Positions 56,407 to 56,444 of a stretch of 56,444 nucleotides of DNA are shown here, piece by piece (positions within the stretch are counted from its first letter, which is position 1; each line of letters opens with the position of its first letter). The position numbers were made by a program, and so were the translations under genes. A model generated the notes under the pieces. It had not been told where the DNA came from, searched no databases, and saw only the letters and a program-made list of their open reading frames with translations. Source of the DNA: a bacterium (GTDB lineage: Bacteria > Planctomycetota > Planctomycetia > Planctomycetales > Planctomycetaceae); NCBI GenBank assembly GCA_016124895.1, contig WGMU01000095.1:1-56444 (forward strand). The letters run 5' to 3'.

Positions 56407-56444
56407 ATGGAACTTTGTAACACCTTTCGAGGATTGTTCGAGCA
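56407..56444 (+). CDS. Partial gene start, truncated by window edge
   Basis: Twelve codons beginning MELCNTFRGLFE run open to the window end. AAGGA (56394-56398) is eight bases upstream. I do not recognise the protein. The inverted repeat that hides its ribosome binding site is a feature of some transposase genes, but too little is visible to say more. Confidence 0.4.
   Translation, partial: MELCNTFRGLFE

Overview
The window reads as chromosomal DNA of a free-living planctomycete (phylum Planctomycetota, probably class Planctomycetia). This rests on two planctomycete-type cytochrome proteins (PSCyt/DUF1549/DUF1553), two DUF1501 proteins with Tat signals, a formylglycine sulfatase with a HEAT-like tail, many secreted proteins of unknown role, high G+C, loosely packed operons and many short palindromic intergenic repeats. 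I see no rRNA, tRNA, CRISPR array or prophage. The only hint of a mobile gene is a truncated start at the right edge.

Layout. 0-5.4 kb: yidD, a secreted SASA-type esterase, an SDR oxidoreductase, a coupled pair made of a RimK-like ATP-grasp ligase with a TrkA_C tail and an AstE/AspA-like deacylase, and a small secreted protein. 5.6-11.3 kb: a 593-residue secreted protein with its own terminator, a Gfo/Idh/MocA oxidoreductase and a Big2-DUF1549-DUF1553 protein. 11.7-19.5 kb: an exopolysaccharide block (Wza-like export lipoprotein, Wzc-type BY-kinase with a Tyr-Gly tail, O-antigen ligase-like/TPR membrane protein, GlmM-like mutase). 19.5-25.6 kb: sulfatase, DUF1501 protein, beta-helix protein. 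25.6-30.9 kb: a nitric oxide defence module (quinol-type NO reductase, YwiC-like protein, Ric/ScdA di-iron protein, divergent Rrf2 regulator, DUF3365 CxxCH protein). 31-35 kb: a PSCyt-DUF1501 pair. 35-43 kb: RidA, LysA, a 4HBT thioesterase, a DUF1569 protein, a PQQ-type propeller, Hpt and an 804-residue PPC-domain protein. 43-48.7 kb: RplU, RNase E/G and a nitrogen-type phosphotransferase chain (PtsN, HPr, EI). 48.9-56.4 kb: NadE, HisG, BirA, IF-3, GcvH, RpiB, a YrdC-like/YwlE-like fusion and the partial gene.

The most unusual point is the NAD+ synthetase gene. It carries an extra domain of about 125 residues that reads as a GspE/MshE N-terminal (T2SSE_N/MshEN) nucleotide-binding domain, placed exactly between the glutaminase and synthetase domains. 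This suggests direct control of NAD synthesis by a nucleotide such as cyclic di-GMP or ATP. Others are: an YrdC-like protein fused to a phosphatase whose P-loop has the threonine typical of protein-arginine phosphatases; infC that appears to start at ATC; an HPr lacking the usual active-site arginine; a twice-repeated 12-bp motif between ric and its probable Rrf2 regulator; and several families of paired inverted palindromes (REPIN-like), some of which supply or abut the stop codons of neighbouring genes.

Start codons were moved from the longest possible reading frame where a Shine-Dalgarno sequence, signal peptide or family N-terminus argued for it; each entry says so. Function calls come from reading motifs by eye. 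No database search was run.
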